DNA of 64,000 bases from Caulobacteraceae bacterium (GTDB lineage: Bacteria; Pseudomonadota; Alphaproteobacteria; Caulobacterales; Caulobacteraceae), in the NCBI GenBank assembly GCA_947452365.1, contig CANGCO010000006.1, forward strand, positions 1 to 64,000, given 5' to 3'. The translations under genes and the position numbers were made by a program. Below are positions 9,486-19,119 of the stretch, piece by piece. The notes beneath the pieces are model-generated. The model was given only the letters and a program-made list of their open reading frames with translations, was not told the DNA's origin and made no database searches. Numbering within the stretch: position 1 is the stretch's first letter; each line of letters begins with the position of its first letter.

Positions 9486-10265
9486 ATGCTTCAAACTCGC
9501 ACCAAGGTCGTCATTCTTGCTGGCGGGCGGGGGACTCGTATTGCTGAGGAAACCCATATTCGGCCCAAGCCCATGGTAGAGATTGGCGGCAGGCCAATAA
9601 TATGGCACATTATGAAGTGCTATAGCGCCTATGGTTTCAATGATTTCGTGATCTGTTGTGGTTATCTTGGTGACAAGATTCGCGAGTATTTCTTGAATTA
9701 TGCCTATAATAATGCAGATCTGACCATTCGGCCGGGCGGGCTGTTAGAGGTTCATCAAAGTTACTGTGAACCCTGGACCATTACGCTTGTCGATACGGGC
9801 GACCAGACCATGACCGGCGGGCGGGTCAAGCGGATTGCCAAATATGTCGCGGCAGACCCGTATTTTTGCCTGACCTATGGTGATGGGCTCTGTGACGTCG
9901 ATATAGGCCGGCTGATTCGGTTCCACGAGTCCCATGGCGCTAAGGCCACTGTGACCGCTGTTAAGCCACTTGCGCGTTTTGGCGCGCTGGAAATTGACGG
10001 CAACCATGTCAAACAATTCGTAGAAAAGCCGCTAAACGAGGGCGGATTGATTAATGGTGGATTTTTTGTCCTATCGCCCACAGTGGTCGACCTTATTGAG
10101 GGTGACGAGACTGTGCTGGAATTGAGCACCCTAAGGACCCTTGCCCAAACCGGCCAGTTGCGGGCCTTTGAACACACTGGATTTTGGCAGCCTATGGACA
10201 CACTGCGGGACAAGATGCAGCTAGAACAGCTCTGGGCTCATGGCGCGCCTTGGAAGTGTTGGTAG
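9486..10265 (+). CDS. rfbF: glucose-1-phosphate cytidylyltransferase
   Basis: VVILAGGRGTRIAEETHIRPKPMVEIGGRPIIWHIMKCYSAYG, typical RfbF/DdhA sequence and length. Confidence 0.92.
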   Translation: MLQTRTKVVILAGGRGTRIAEETHIRPKPMVEIGGRPIIWHIMKCYSAYGFNDFVICCGYLGDKIREYFLNYAYNNADLTIRPGGLLEVHQSYCEPWTITLVDTGDQTMTGGRVKRIAKYVAADPYFCLTYGDGLCDVDIGRLIRFHESHGAKATVTAVKPLARFGALEIDGNHVKQFVEKPLNEGGLINGGFFVLSPTVVDLIEGDETVLELSTLRTLAQTGQLRAFEHTGFWQPMDTLRDKMQLEQLWAHGAPWKCW

Positions 10266-10295
10266 ATCTAGTGCCTATGAAAACTCGCCTTGTGC

Positions 10296-11204
10296 CTAGC
10301 CGTTCCAGTATCGAAGCTTTTCTGCCACCGACGCCTCGCCGGGCATGATCCGCTTGTCGCCGCTACCAGCCCAAGACGGCAGCTCGCGCAGCCGAGATAC
10401 GAGCAGTTTGAGCTCCTGTGGCTCTAAGGATGCGGCTTGATCAGAGCCGTACATGGTCCGGTCCAAAGTGATGTGCCGTTCAATCACCACGGCCCCCAAG
10501 GCCGCCGCTAGCAGGCTGGGTTCGACCAAGCTTTCATGGCCGCTATAGCCCACAGGCACGCCATAGCGCTGGCGAAGCGTCATGATCGCCAACAGGTTCA
10601 GATCCGCTGGCGGCGTCGGATAGGTCGAAACCGTGTGCATTAATATAAACGGGCAATTGGCCTGGCGAAAAATCTCGACGGCCTGGTCAATCTGGCCGAG
10701 CGTGCACATACCCGTGGAGGCAAAGGTTAGCTTACCTTCCTCTGCTACGGCCTTGACCAGTGGCATGTGGGTGAGCATTGCAGATGCAATCTTATTAAAT
10801 TTAAGATTGTATTTTGCGAGAAATGTTTGGCTGGGTAGATCCCAGGCTGACGCAAACCAAGCCATCTCCAATTGGCGACAATAGGCGTCAATGGCGTCGT
10901 ATTCGCTGGCCCCGAACTCAAGTCCCTCTTTCTGCGCGCGCTGTGTGGCCCCCCACGGGCTTTGGCGCGGCTGTTCCAGCACCTCGGCCGTATAGACGAT
11001 ATCAATCGTTCGCTTTTGAAACTTAACCGCGTCGCAACCCGCCGCCTTGGCCTCGTCGATCAAGCGTTTTGCAATATTAAGGTCGCCATTGTGATTTATG
11101 CCGATCTCGGCAATGACGAATGGCCGTTCAGCCAATGGCCAAGGCAAGGGTCCTGCCGCTTTTGACGAGAGCAGCCCAGAGTCCGCCAGACCATATCCAG
11201 ACAT
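10296..11204 (-). CDS. N-acetylneuraminate synthase family protein (NeuB-like)
   Basis: FVIAEIGINHNGDLNIAKRLIDEAKAAGCDAVKFQKR, KIASAMLTHMPLVKAVA, GYSGHE, ERHITLDRTMYGSDQAASLEPQEL. Confidence 0.9.
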   Translation of the reverse strand: MSGYGLADSGLLSSKAAGPLPWPLAERPFVIAEIGINHNGDLNIAKRLIDEAKAAGCDAVKFQKRTIDIVYTAEVLEQPRQSPWGATQRAQKEGLEFGASEYDAIDAYCRQLEMAWFASAWDLPSQTFLAKYNLKFNKIASAMLTHMPLVKAVAEEGKLTFASTGMCTLGQIDQAVEIFRQANCPFILMHTVSTYPTPPADLNLLAIMTLRQRYGVPVGYSGHESLVEPSLLAAALGAVVIERHITLDRTMYGSDQAASLEPQELKLLVSRLRELPSWAGSGDKRIMPGEASVAEKLRYWNG

Positions 11205-11493
11205 TCAAAAACGACCTTTCGCGTCACATTTCCAATCCATTCGAAACTTGGCCCAGTCCGGGGTTCCTTGCCGGATTGTCGAATTTCGAATCTGACCCTG
11301 ATGGGAATCATTTATTATGACCTAGACGGGTAGTCTAGGATTTTTACCATTGAAGTTGGTATTATAGAAATGGCCCGGTTTGCCTAGCCCTAATGGTTTT
11401 CAGCTTCGTGGGCATGAACGAACACAATTTGTTTTGCGCGATGACGTTGAATCTCAAATCTTTAAACTTGCTGTGAGCGCCTGAGGTTAGAAA

Positions 11494-12573
11494 ATGCCTT
11501 CTAAAGAAACCACAATTATTCAATCGGATATTCAAACCATCCTAAACGCGCCCCTGGGCTGGTCGGCGTTTTATGGGCGTACCGTATTGATCACAGGGGC
11601 CGGTGGTGCGCTGGCCAGTTATCTGGTTGCCACCCTTATGGGCCTAAATGACCAGGCCTTGGGGGATGCGTGCCGCGTTCTGGCCCTGGTCAGAAACCCA
11701 GATTCAGCGGCGACCCGCCTAGGGCCGTATTTGGGACGAGACGATTTTGAGCTTGTAATCGGCGATGTTGTTCAACCGATTGTGCCGCTCGGGAAGATCG
11801 ATTTCATCCTCCATGCGGCTAGCCCCGCCACCGGCCGGCAGTTCAATTCTGATCCGGTTGGGACCTTGAGGGCCAATATCATCGGCACCGACAATATGTT
11901 GCAACTCGCCCTGCGCAACCCGGTGCAGGGGTTTCTAATGCTGTCGAGCGGTGAGGTTTACGGGCAAACGGACGCGGCAATGATCTCAGAGCGCGATTAT
12001 GGCTATCTGGACCCCGCCACTGTGAGGGCCTGTTATGGCGAGGGCAAGCGTGCGGCCGAAACCCTGTGCGTAACCTGGGCGCACCAATATGGGATTGCGA
12101 CCTATATTGCGCGGATTATGCACACCTATGGCCCGCAGATTGATGTCACGGATGGGCGAATCTATTCCGATTTTGCCGCCGACATCTTGGCGGGCCGCAA
12201 TCTTAAAATCATGAGCGATGGCCTTGCCCGACGGCCGTTTTGCTATGTCACAGATGCCATTATCGGCCTGTTCACCATCTTGCTGAAGGGCGAGGTGGCA
12301 TGCCCTTATAATCTGGGTAATGATGAGGCCGTATTGAGCATTCGGGAGCTTGCGCTTTGTCTTACAGCCGAGGCCTTTCCACAATTGCAGCTGGGCGTCG
12401 AACTTCCTGAAAACATTGATGAGGCCAAATACCCAAAAACAATCTTGACCGGCGGTCAGCCCGATCTTGGCCGACTGCGCGCACTGGGCTGGACACCCAA
12501 GGTGAACATTATTGAAGGTTTTCGACGCACAGTGGCCAGCCTGAGCGAGGCTAGCTTGCTCGATCGCGCGTGA
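11494..12573 (+). CDS. NAD-dependent epimerase/dehydratase (extended SDR, nucleotide-sugar type)
   Basis: VLITGAGGALASYL, HAASPATGRQF, SSGEVYG, YGEGKRAAE. Confidence 0.85.
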   Translation: MPSKETTIIQSDIQTILNAPLGWSAFYGRTVLITGAGGALASYLVATLMGLNDQALGDACRVLALVRNPDSAATRLGPYLGRDDFELVIGDVVQPIVPLGKIDFILHAASPATGRQFNSDPVGTLRANIIGTDNMLQLALRNPVQGFLMLSSGEVYGQTDAAMISERDYGYLDPATVRACYGEGKRAAETLCVTWAHQYGIATYIARIMHTYGPQIDVTDGRIYSDFAADILAGRNLKIMSDGLARRPFCYVTDAIIGLFTILLKGEVACPYNLGNDEAVLSIRELALCLTAEAFPQLQLGVELPENIDEAKYPKTILTGGQPDLGRLRALGWTPKVNIIEGFRRTVASLSEASLLDRA

Positions 12574-12590
12574 ACCTGGCCGCTTGCTTC

Positions 12591-13622
12591 TTAATTTGGG
12601 TGGCTTGCTGGCCTAAGCTTGCGATCGAGCAGGCCTTGCGCCATGGCCTGTTGAAGGTGGGCCAGTCGGATGAAGCGCGGCGAGTTAAAGCGGTCTGGCC
12701 CCAGGCCGCCAGCCCCTAGCCAGCGGGCTACCTGATCAATGCCGCGGTCCAGAGTCCAGTGCGGCACGTATCCTGGCAAATGGTTTAGCGCCTTATCGAA
12801 ACTCACCCGATAGGATCTTGAATCCTGGTTCGCTATCCCTGAAAACTCAAGCTGCGATCCGGCAAAAGCGGTCTGCACGGCTAGGGCTATGTCGCGCACC
12901 TGATAATTCCCGTCTGGATGGCCGATATTAAAGGCTTGGGCATGGACAATATTGGTCGGCGCCTCTGCAGCAGATAGGGCGGCCAGGGCAATGTCTTCAA
13001 TATGCACCAGTGGCCGCCATGGCGTGCCATCCGACAGTATGCGCAGAACACCGTCCGTATGGGCCCAGCCCGCTAGATTATTGACCACCAGATCAAACCG
13101 CGGCCGCGGTCCGACGCCATAGGCTGTAGCATTGCGCATAAGGACGGGTGAAAAATGCCTATCCGCAAGCGCCAGCAAGGCTTCCTCCGTCTTGGCCTTG
13201 GATAGGGCATAGGCCGATACCGGCTGCAGGGGTGCGGTCTCGTCCAGAGCCGCCTCGCCGCCGGATGCGCCATATAAGGAGCATGAGGACGCGAAAATGA
13301 AACGAGGCACGCCAACCGACTTGGCAAGGCTAGCCAATCGGGCGCTGGCGCGGAAATTTATGTCGAGCGTAAGTTCGGGGTCCAATGCGCCCATTGGGTC
13401 ATTGGACAAGGCGGCCAGATGGATGATCGCATCAATCCCCTCAAGGTCCTTGGCCGCAATATCGCGCACATCGCCGCAAACTTGCCGATGCACCGCCGGG
13501 TCGGGTGTTCCATCCGCAAAATAGCCAATGTCAAAGCCTGTGACGCTATGGCCGCGGGCCTTGGCCAGCGCGGTCAAGACAGGACCAATATAGCCCTGGT
13601 TTCCAGTTACCAAAATCTGCAA
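12591..13622 (-). CDS. NAD-dependent epimerase/dehydratase (extended SDR)
   Basis: ILVTGNQGYIGPVL, HLAALSNDP, SSCSLYG, YALSKAKTEE. Confidence 0.87.
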   Translation of the reverse strand: MQILVTGNQGYIGPVLTALAKARGHSVTGFDIGYFADGTPDPAVHRQVCGDVRDIAAKDLEGIDAIIHLAALSNDPMGALDPELTLDINFRASARLASLAKSVGVPRFIFASSCSLYGASGGEAALDETAPLQPVSAYALSKAKTEEALLALADRHFSPVLMRNATAYGVGPRPRFDLVVNNLAGWAHTDGVLRILSDGTPWRPLVHIEDIALAALSAAEAPTNIVHAQAFNIGHPDGNYQVRDIALAVQTAFAGSQLEFSGIANQDSRSYRVSFDKALNHLPGYVPHWTLDRGIDQVARWLGAGGLGPDRFNSPRFIRLAHLQQAMAQGLLDRKLRPASHPN

Positions 13623-13735
13623 TGCAATCTCCAGAACCTATCGTTACATTCACAATCCAGCCGAATCATGAGCTAGGTCATAAGATAGACATCAATTGTC
13701 CATGACCACAGGGTCATTTCTAAGGTATTATTCAA

Positions 13736-15085
13736 TTGTTCGTTGAGCCTTCACAAGAAACCGCGGCCTTGAGGCGTCAAATTCTCGATCTTGTCGAGAT
13801 CTATCACGCTAAAGCTCACCAGTCGGCTGCATTTATTCCGGGTAAGTCTTCGGTACCCGTTTCGGGTCGGGTTTATGACGCCAGTGATATGCGCTCCTTG
13901 GTGGATTCTTCACTTGATTTTTGGCTAACCACGGGGCGTTTCAATGATGCCTTTGAGGCAAGCTTGGCGGCGCGCCTCGGGGCCAAATTTGCCATGACCG
14001 TGAATTCGGGTTCGTCAGCAAACCTGGTCGCGGTTTGCGCCCTGACTTCGCCCAAACTCAAGGCGCGTCAGCTCAAGCCCGGCGACGAGGTAATCACCGC
14101 TGCGACGGGATTTCCCACCACGGTCAATCCAATCCTCGGGGCGGGCCTGGTGCCGGTCTTTGTTGATATGGTGCCAACGACCTATAATCTGGATCCAGAG
14201 GCCGTCGCGGCTGCGATTGGGCCAAAGACCCGTGCCATTATGGCCGCCCATACGCTTGGTAACCCGTTTGATCTGTCTGCTATCCGCAAGCTTTGTGACG
14301 CGCATGGGCTTTGGCTGATTGAAGACTGTTGCGATGCCTTGGGCTCAACCTATGCCGGGCAACAGGTTGGCCTGATCGGCGATCTGGCCACATTAAGCTT
14401 TTACCCAGCCCACCACATCACTACGGGCGAGGGCGGGGCGGTGTTCACAAATAATGAGTTTCTACGCCGCCTAGCCGAATCCTTTCGCGACTGGGGCCGT
14501 GACTGTTTTTGCGCGCCTGGCATGGACAATACCTGCGGCAAGCGCTTTGGCTGGAAGATGGGGGACCTACCCAAGGGGTATGACCACAAATACACTTACG
14601 GACATCTCGGTTATAATTTGAAGATGACCGATATGCAGGCGGCGGTCGGTCTGGCCCAGATGGAGCATTTGGATGGCTTCATCCAGGCGCGAAAAGACAA
14701 TTTTGCGCGGCTTAAGGCGGGTCTATCCGACCTTCAGTCGCTTCTGCTCTTGCCCGAAGCCACGCCCAATAGCGACCCGGCCTGGTTTGGGTTTCCGATC
14801 ACGGTCAAGGCTGAGGCACCCTTCACGCGCAATGAACTGACGCGCTGGCTTGAAGACGCCCGCATCGGAACCCGTTTGCTATTTGGCGGCAATCTTATTC
14901 GCCAGCCCTATATGTCCGGCCGGGCGTTTCGCACCATCGGTGACCTGGCCCAAGCCGATATAATCATGGAGCGCACCTTTTGGGTCGGTGTCTATCCGGG
15001 CCTAGGCAGTGAACAAATCGATTTCATGATCGACACAATCCACGCGTTTTGTCAGTCCCGGGCGAGCAGTGACCGCTGGGGCTAA
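13736..15085 (+). CDS. rfbH: CDP-4-dehydro-6-deoxyglucose 3-dehydratase (lipopolysaccharide biosynthesis protein RfbH/DdhC)
   Basis: TTG start. [55 protein letters not shown] (His in place of the PLP Lys), [14 protein letters not shown]. Confidence 0.92.
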   Translation: MFVEPSQETAALRRQILDLVEIYHAKAHQSAAFIPGKSSVPVSGRVYDASDMRSLVDSSLDFWLTTGRFNDAFEASLAARLGAKFAMTVNSGSSANLVAVCALTSPKLKARQLKPGDEVITAATGFPTTVNPILGAGLVPVFVDMVPTTYNLDPEAVAAAIGPKTRAIMAAHTLGNPFDLSAIRKLCDAHGLWLIEDCCDALGSTYAGQQVGLIGDLATLSFYPAHHITTGEGGAVFTNNEFLRRLAESFRDWGRDCFCAPGMDNTCGKRFGWKMGDLPKGYDHKYTYGHLGYNLKMTDMQAAVGLAQMEHLDGFIQARKDNFARLKAGLSDLQSLLLLPEATPNSDPAWFGFPITVKAEAPFTRNELTRWLEDARIGTRLLFGGNLIRQPYMSGRAFRTIGDLAQADIIMERTFWVGVYPGLGSEQIDFMIDTIHAFCQSRASSDRWG

Positions 15086-15109
15086 GGCAGCTTTTAATTG
15101 AGAGCGACC

Positions 15110-16231
15110 ATGTCTGTACCCGAATGCGCCCTGTCCGATAGTCTTATCCGACCACTGGACCACGAGCCGCTATTAAGCATTGTTATTCCAACCTTTAATC
15201 GTCCCAACGAACTTATTTTGACGGTTCAGTGCATTGCCGATCAGCTCAAAAATGGCCTTGAACAAAAGGTTGAGTTGTTAATCACCGACAATGCTTCAGA
15301 TGCGGAGACCCAATCGGTAATCCGGGCGCTTGCCGATCGATATCCGGTCTTGAATTATATGCTCCACGCCGAAAATCAGGGCGGTAGCTTTAATGTCTTA
15401 GCGCCAGCATGGCGGGCGCGAGGAGGTTATACGTGGGTGTTTGGCTCTGACGATGTTTTGCTCGATGGAGGCGTGGAAAATATTGTCAGCATATTAGAGC
15501 GTGAGGCCCCAAATTACTTAGTCATGAATAAAAAAGTCGCCAACAAAGACCTGTCAGAATTATTAATCGACAATATGCACACGGTTCCCGATCGGCGGTT
15601 CTCAACCTTTTTTGAGCTCTTTTGCACATTCGGCTTGGCGCAAATGCCGTTTATCAGCGCAAATATTGAAAAGACAGAAATTGCCCGAACGCTCGATTTT
15701 AAAAAATACGAAAGAATGCCGTGCGCCCATCCCCATATTGTTGGGTATTTAGAAAAATATGCGTTTTCGAGCGCGTATTATAGTTCCGCGTCTCATCTAG
15801 TTCATAGGATCAATAATTCTCTGCACATTCAAGACTACCATACGCATAATTTTTTTGATTATGCGGTAAGCCTGACCTTACACCTAACCGCGGTTGCTCG
15901 AAAAATCGGTCTACCCTTAGATTTCTTAGAGATGGCAACCGGTCAGAAAAACCTATTCAGCTATGAAAAATCGACCATCACCATGGTCGATGGGATTTTC
16001 GAGAACCTATTGCGGGCCGCGAGCGGGGGCGTGGTTTTGGACCCTACCCAGCGCGACGCCTTAGCGGAGGCGCTAACCCATTGCCAATCCCATAGGCTGG
16101 CGCAATTGTCACAGGTTTATGAGCAGGCAAGGACCATCTTGGCCCTTCAACAGCAAGTCACCAGTGCGCAGACTAATCTGGACAATTACAAAACTATCCT
16201 CATGCAGCTTTCTCGAAATTATGCGGCGTGA
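15110..16231 (+). CDS. glycosyltransferase family 2 (paralog of 8230..9375)
   Basis: LLSIVIPTFNRPNELILTVQCIADQL...LLITDNASD...FGSDDVLLDGG; ATG at 15110 preferred over TTG at 15098. Confidence 0.87.
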   Translation: MSVPECALSDSLIRPLDHEPLLSIVIPTFNRPNELILTVQCIADQLKNGLEQKVELLITDNASDAETQSVIRALADRYPVLNYMLHAENQGGSFNVLAPAWRARGGYTWVFGSDDVLLDGGVENIVSILEREAPNYLVMNKKVANKDLSELLIDNMHTVPDRRFSTFFELFCTFGLAQMPFISANIEKTEIARTLDFKKYERMPCAHPHIVGYLEKYAFSSAYYSSASHLVHRINNSLHIQDYHTHNFFDYAVSLTLHLTAVARKIGLPLDFLEMATGQKNLFSYEKSTITMVDGIFENLLRAASGGVVLDPTQRDALAEALTHCQSHRLAQLSQVYEQARTILALQQQVTSAQTNLDNYKTILMQLSRNYAA

Positions 16232-16257
16232 GGGCGCATAAGCGGCTGGCGAACCGC

Positions 16258-17106
16258 TCATAGAATCGTCCGTCCCCCATCGATTACGATATTCTGACCG
16301 GTCATATAGCTGGACGCAGACGAGCACAGAAATTGCACTGCGGCGCGATATTCCGGCCGCTGTGCCATCCGCCGCATTGGGATTAAGGCGCTCAAGCGAT
16401 CAACAAAGGCCTGGTCATGGCCGTTGAAAACGCCGCCGGGCGACAAGGCATTGACCCTGACGCCTTGGTCGGCCCAATAGGCGGCAAGATAGCGGGTCAG
16501 GCCGACCAATCCGGCCTTGATCACCGAATAGGTCACCGGCTTAACCGGTTGCGCATGATCGGCTAAGCCTTCTTGGTGATAGAGGCGCTGGTCCGGGGCA
16601 ATCACCGACAGATCAGAAGCAATATTCAAAATGACCCCGGCCCCGCGCCCTGCCATGTCACGGCCGAAAATCTGGGCGCATAAAAACGCACCGGTCAAAC
16701 CCACGGCGATCTGATGATCCCAGCTGGCAAGGGGAAAATGCTCAAGGCGGCTGAACTCCAACGAACCGGATGACCTATCGAACTTCGGATCAATTGCCGC
16801 ATTATTAACTAGGATGTCGATTGGGCCGCATTGGTCGGATACATTGGCAATAGAAGCGCTGCTGGTCACATCCATCTTTGCCGCAGCGACACGGCCCGGA
16901 TGCGAAACGTCTAGGTCGGAGGCAACGGCGCCGAGCCTATCTAAATCCAGATCGGTTAAAATAACCCGTGCCCCTAATTCCGCGAGTGCGGCGGCATGTT
17001 CGAGGCCCAAAAGCCCGGCCGCGCCGGTAATCAGGGCGGTCTTTCCCGTAAGATCAAAGGCTGCGAGGCCAAAGGGCTGCGGGCTTGGTGAGGCTGAATC
17101 TACCAT
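16258..17106 (-). CDS. SDR family oxidoreductase
   Basis: TALITGAAGLLGLEHAAAL, ILVNNAA, YSVIKAGLVGLTRYLAAYWADQGVRVNALSPGGV. Confidence 0.87.
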   Translation of the reverse strand: MVDSASPSPQPFGLAAFDLTGKTALITGAAGLLGLEHAAALAELGARVILTDLDLDRLGAVASDLDVSHPGRVAAAKMDVTSSASIANVSDQCGPIDILVNNAAIDPKFDRSSGSLEFSRLEHFPLASWDHQIAVGLTGAFLCAQIFGRDMAGRGAGVILNIASDLSVIAPDQRLYHQEGLADHAQPVKPVTYSVIKAGLVGLTRYLAAYWADQGVRVNALSPGGVFNGHDQAFVDRLSALIPMRRMAQRPEYRAAVQFLCSSASSYMTGQNIVIDGGRTIL

Positions 17107-17522
17107 GAGCGCGTTTGTCCGCCATCAACAACCAGTATGGTTCCGGTAATAAACGCCGCCCGGGCCGAGGCTAGAAACACCACCGCATCGGCGACATCTT
17201 GCGGTGCCCCGAGCCTGTTTTGGGGCACCTCTCGGGCCAGCATGGCGGCAAACGCCTCAGGACTGTCCTTGGATTTGCGATCCCATACGCCGCCGGGGAA
17301 GCCAATATTGCCAGGCGCGACGCCATTGATGCGAATTTGGTCGGCGGCATATGCCCAGGCCGACGATCCGAGCGCCTGACAAGCGGATGCTAAATCTTCG
17401 GGGTTGCGGCCGGTCAAAATTACCTGACAATCATGGTCGATAAAGGCCTGGGCAATGGCCAGACCAATACCGCGACTGGCCCCGCCAACCAGCACGACCT
17501 TATTGTCGAGTTCAAGTTTCAT
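17100..17522 (-). CDS. internally deleted SDR-like protein lacking the catalytic core (140 aa)
   Basis: N-terminal VVLVGGASRGIGLAIAQAF joined directly to RINGVAPGNIGFPGG...VVDGGQTRSW; no NNAG, catalytic Ser or YxxxK. Intact frame, 4- and 7-bp overlaps with neighbours. Confidence 0.75.
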   Translation of the reverse strand: MKLELDNKVVLVGGASRGIGLAIAQAFIDHDCQVILTGRNPEDLASACQALGSSAWAYAADQIRINGVAPGNIGFPGGVWDRKSKDSPEAFAAMLAREVPQNRLGAPQDVADAVVFLASARAAFITGTILVVDGGQTRSW

Positions 17523-18361
17523 GCGGTCGCCATCAGGTCTATGACCAGATCACGATAGCGCATAGCGGCGGCGCAATGGTCTCCATCGGCTGCGCGCGCC
17601 GTTTGCAAGATCATCTGTCCGTCATAACCAACCGCCTCCAGCAGGGCAAAAACGGTTGCGAGATCGGCGTCACCTTCGCCCAAGGGGACGGTTGTGCCAC
17701 CAAGGCGGCGGTCCTTGACATGGACATTGAGCAGGCGTGGCGCAATGCGGGGGATTTCCAGTCTTGGTGCCCAGCCAAGGCTGGCGCTATTGCCGATATC
17801 AAAATTGATGCCGAACTGGTCGGCTGGAAAATCCGCAAGGAAGGCCATCTGGGCGTCGGGATCAAGATCGGTTTCGAAGGCTATGCGCACGCCGGTTTGC
17901 GACAAGAGCGGCTGTAGCGCCAGCAGGCTGTCCCGGAGCACGCCTTCCTGCTCTGCGTTTTCCAAGGCCCCATTATCGACCAGGGGCATGACGATCAGGT
18001 TTGCACCAATCGAAAAAGTCGCTTGCACAATGGCCGCTAGGTCCCAAAGCAATTGATCGCGTAACGGCCCCTGCGCCTTCCAGAACGGGGCCTGCATAAA
18101 GCAGTCTCCGGTAACAGAGGTGACCGCAAGGTTCCAGGTCTTGGCCAGATGCCGGATTTCGGCCTGTCCGGAGGCCAGCATGAGCGGATTGGCATTCAGT
18201 TTGTCTTGGTCGAGCGTCCATTCCATGCGCTCAAGGCCCAGTTGGTGGGCTAGGCGAAACTCGTCTCGCCAGTGGTGCCAAGGAAAGGCCTGTATCCTGC
18301 CCTCGACCAAGGGTGACAGCCGACCCTGCATAAAGCCAATGCGGCTGGACGGGCGGGTCAT
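17519..18361 (-). CDS. TIM-barrel sugar phosphate isomerase/epimerase
   Basis: IGFMQGRLSPLVEGRIQAFPWHHWRDEFRLAHQLGLERMEWTLD...NFDIGNSASLGW...HVKDRRLGGTTVPLGEGDADL. Confidence 0.82.
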   Translation of the reverse strand: MTRPSSRIGFMQGRLSPLVEGRIQAFPWHHWRDEFRLAHQLGLERMEWTLDQDKLNANPLMLASGQAEIRHLAKTWNLAVTSVTGDCFMQAPFWKAQGPLRDQLLWDLAAIVQATFSIGANLIVMPLVDNGALENAEQEGVLRDSLLALQPLLSQTGVRIAFETDLDPDAQMAFLADFPADQFGINFDIGNSASLGWAPRLEIPRIAPRLLNVHVKDRRLGGTTVPLGEGDADLATVFALLEAVGYDGQMILQTARAADGDHCAAAMRYRDLVIDLMATA

Positions 18362-19119
18362 GCCAAGCCTTTCGCGGTCCAGCCGCCGTCTATGACCAGG
18401 TCTTGCCCGGTCATATAGCGCGACGCGTCACTGGCCAGAAAAATCGCCGCGCCAACCAGGTCATCAACCTCGCCCCAGCGGCCAAGACAGGTGTGATTTA
18501 ATCTCTGCGCATGCCGCACGGGGTCGGCATAGCTGGCGGCCGTCATATCGGTATGAATATAGCCCGGTGCCAGCGCATTGACCCGAATGCCCTTGGGCCC
18601 AAGATCAACCGCCAGGGCCTTGGTCAATAACCGCAGGCCTCCTTTTGCCGCGACATAGGCGGGGTTGCCTGGAAACCCGACCAGGCTGTTAATGCTGGTT
18701 ACATTGATGATGGACCCGCCGACATGCTTGGCCTCCATCAAGTCTGCAGTCGCCAGACACAAGGCATAGGCGGCGCGGAGGTTAAGATTGAGCGTTGTAT
18801 CAAAGGCCGCCTGCCATTGATCTGGACCATCCGATGTCACACTGACGCCAGCCGCATTTATCAGTATATCGATGGTCCCGAATTGGCTCTTGACCCGGTC
18901 GACCAATCCTTGTGCGTCCTTGGTGACATCGGCTGCAAGGTATTGGACCGGATGAGCAAAGGCCTGCCTTGGTTCGGGCGACCTAGCCACCCCGACCACA
19001 ATCGCCCCGGCGCTTGCCAAGCCGTCCGCTAAGGCAGCGCCAATGCCACGTGATGCCCCGGTGACCAGCGCCACCTTGCCCAGCAAAGAAAACCGCATGT
19101 CTGGGCGTGAGTCTACCAT
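18358..19119 (-). CDS. SDR family oxidoreductase
   Basis: ATG at 19119 overlaps the upstream stop (ATGGTAG). VALVTGASRGIGAALADGLA, ILINAAGVS, YVAAKGGLRLLTKALAVDLGPKGIRVNALAPGYIHTDM. Confidence 0.87.
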   Translation of the reverse strand: MVDSRPDMRFSLLGKVALVTGASRGIGAALADGLASAGAIVVGVARSPEPRQAFAHPVQYLAADVTKDAQGLVDRVKSQFGTIDILINAAGVSVTSDGPDQWQAAFDTTLNLNLRAAYALCLATADLMEAKHVGGSIINVTSINSLVGFPGNPAYVAAKGGLRLLTKALAVDLGPKGIRVNALAPGYIHTDMTAASYADPVRHAQRLNHTCLGRWGEVDDLVGAAIFLASDASRYMTGQDLVIDGGWTAKGLA

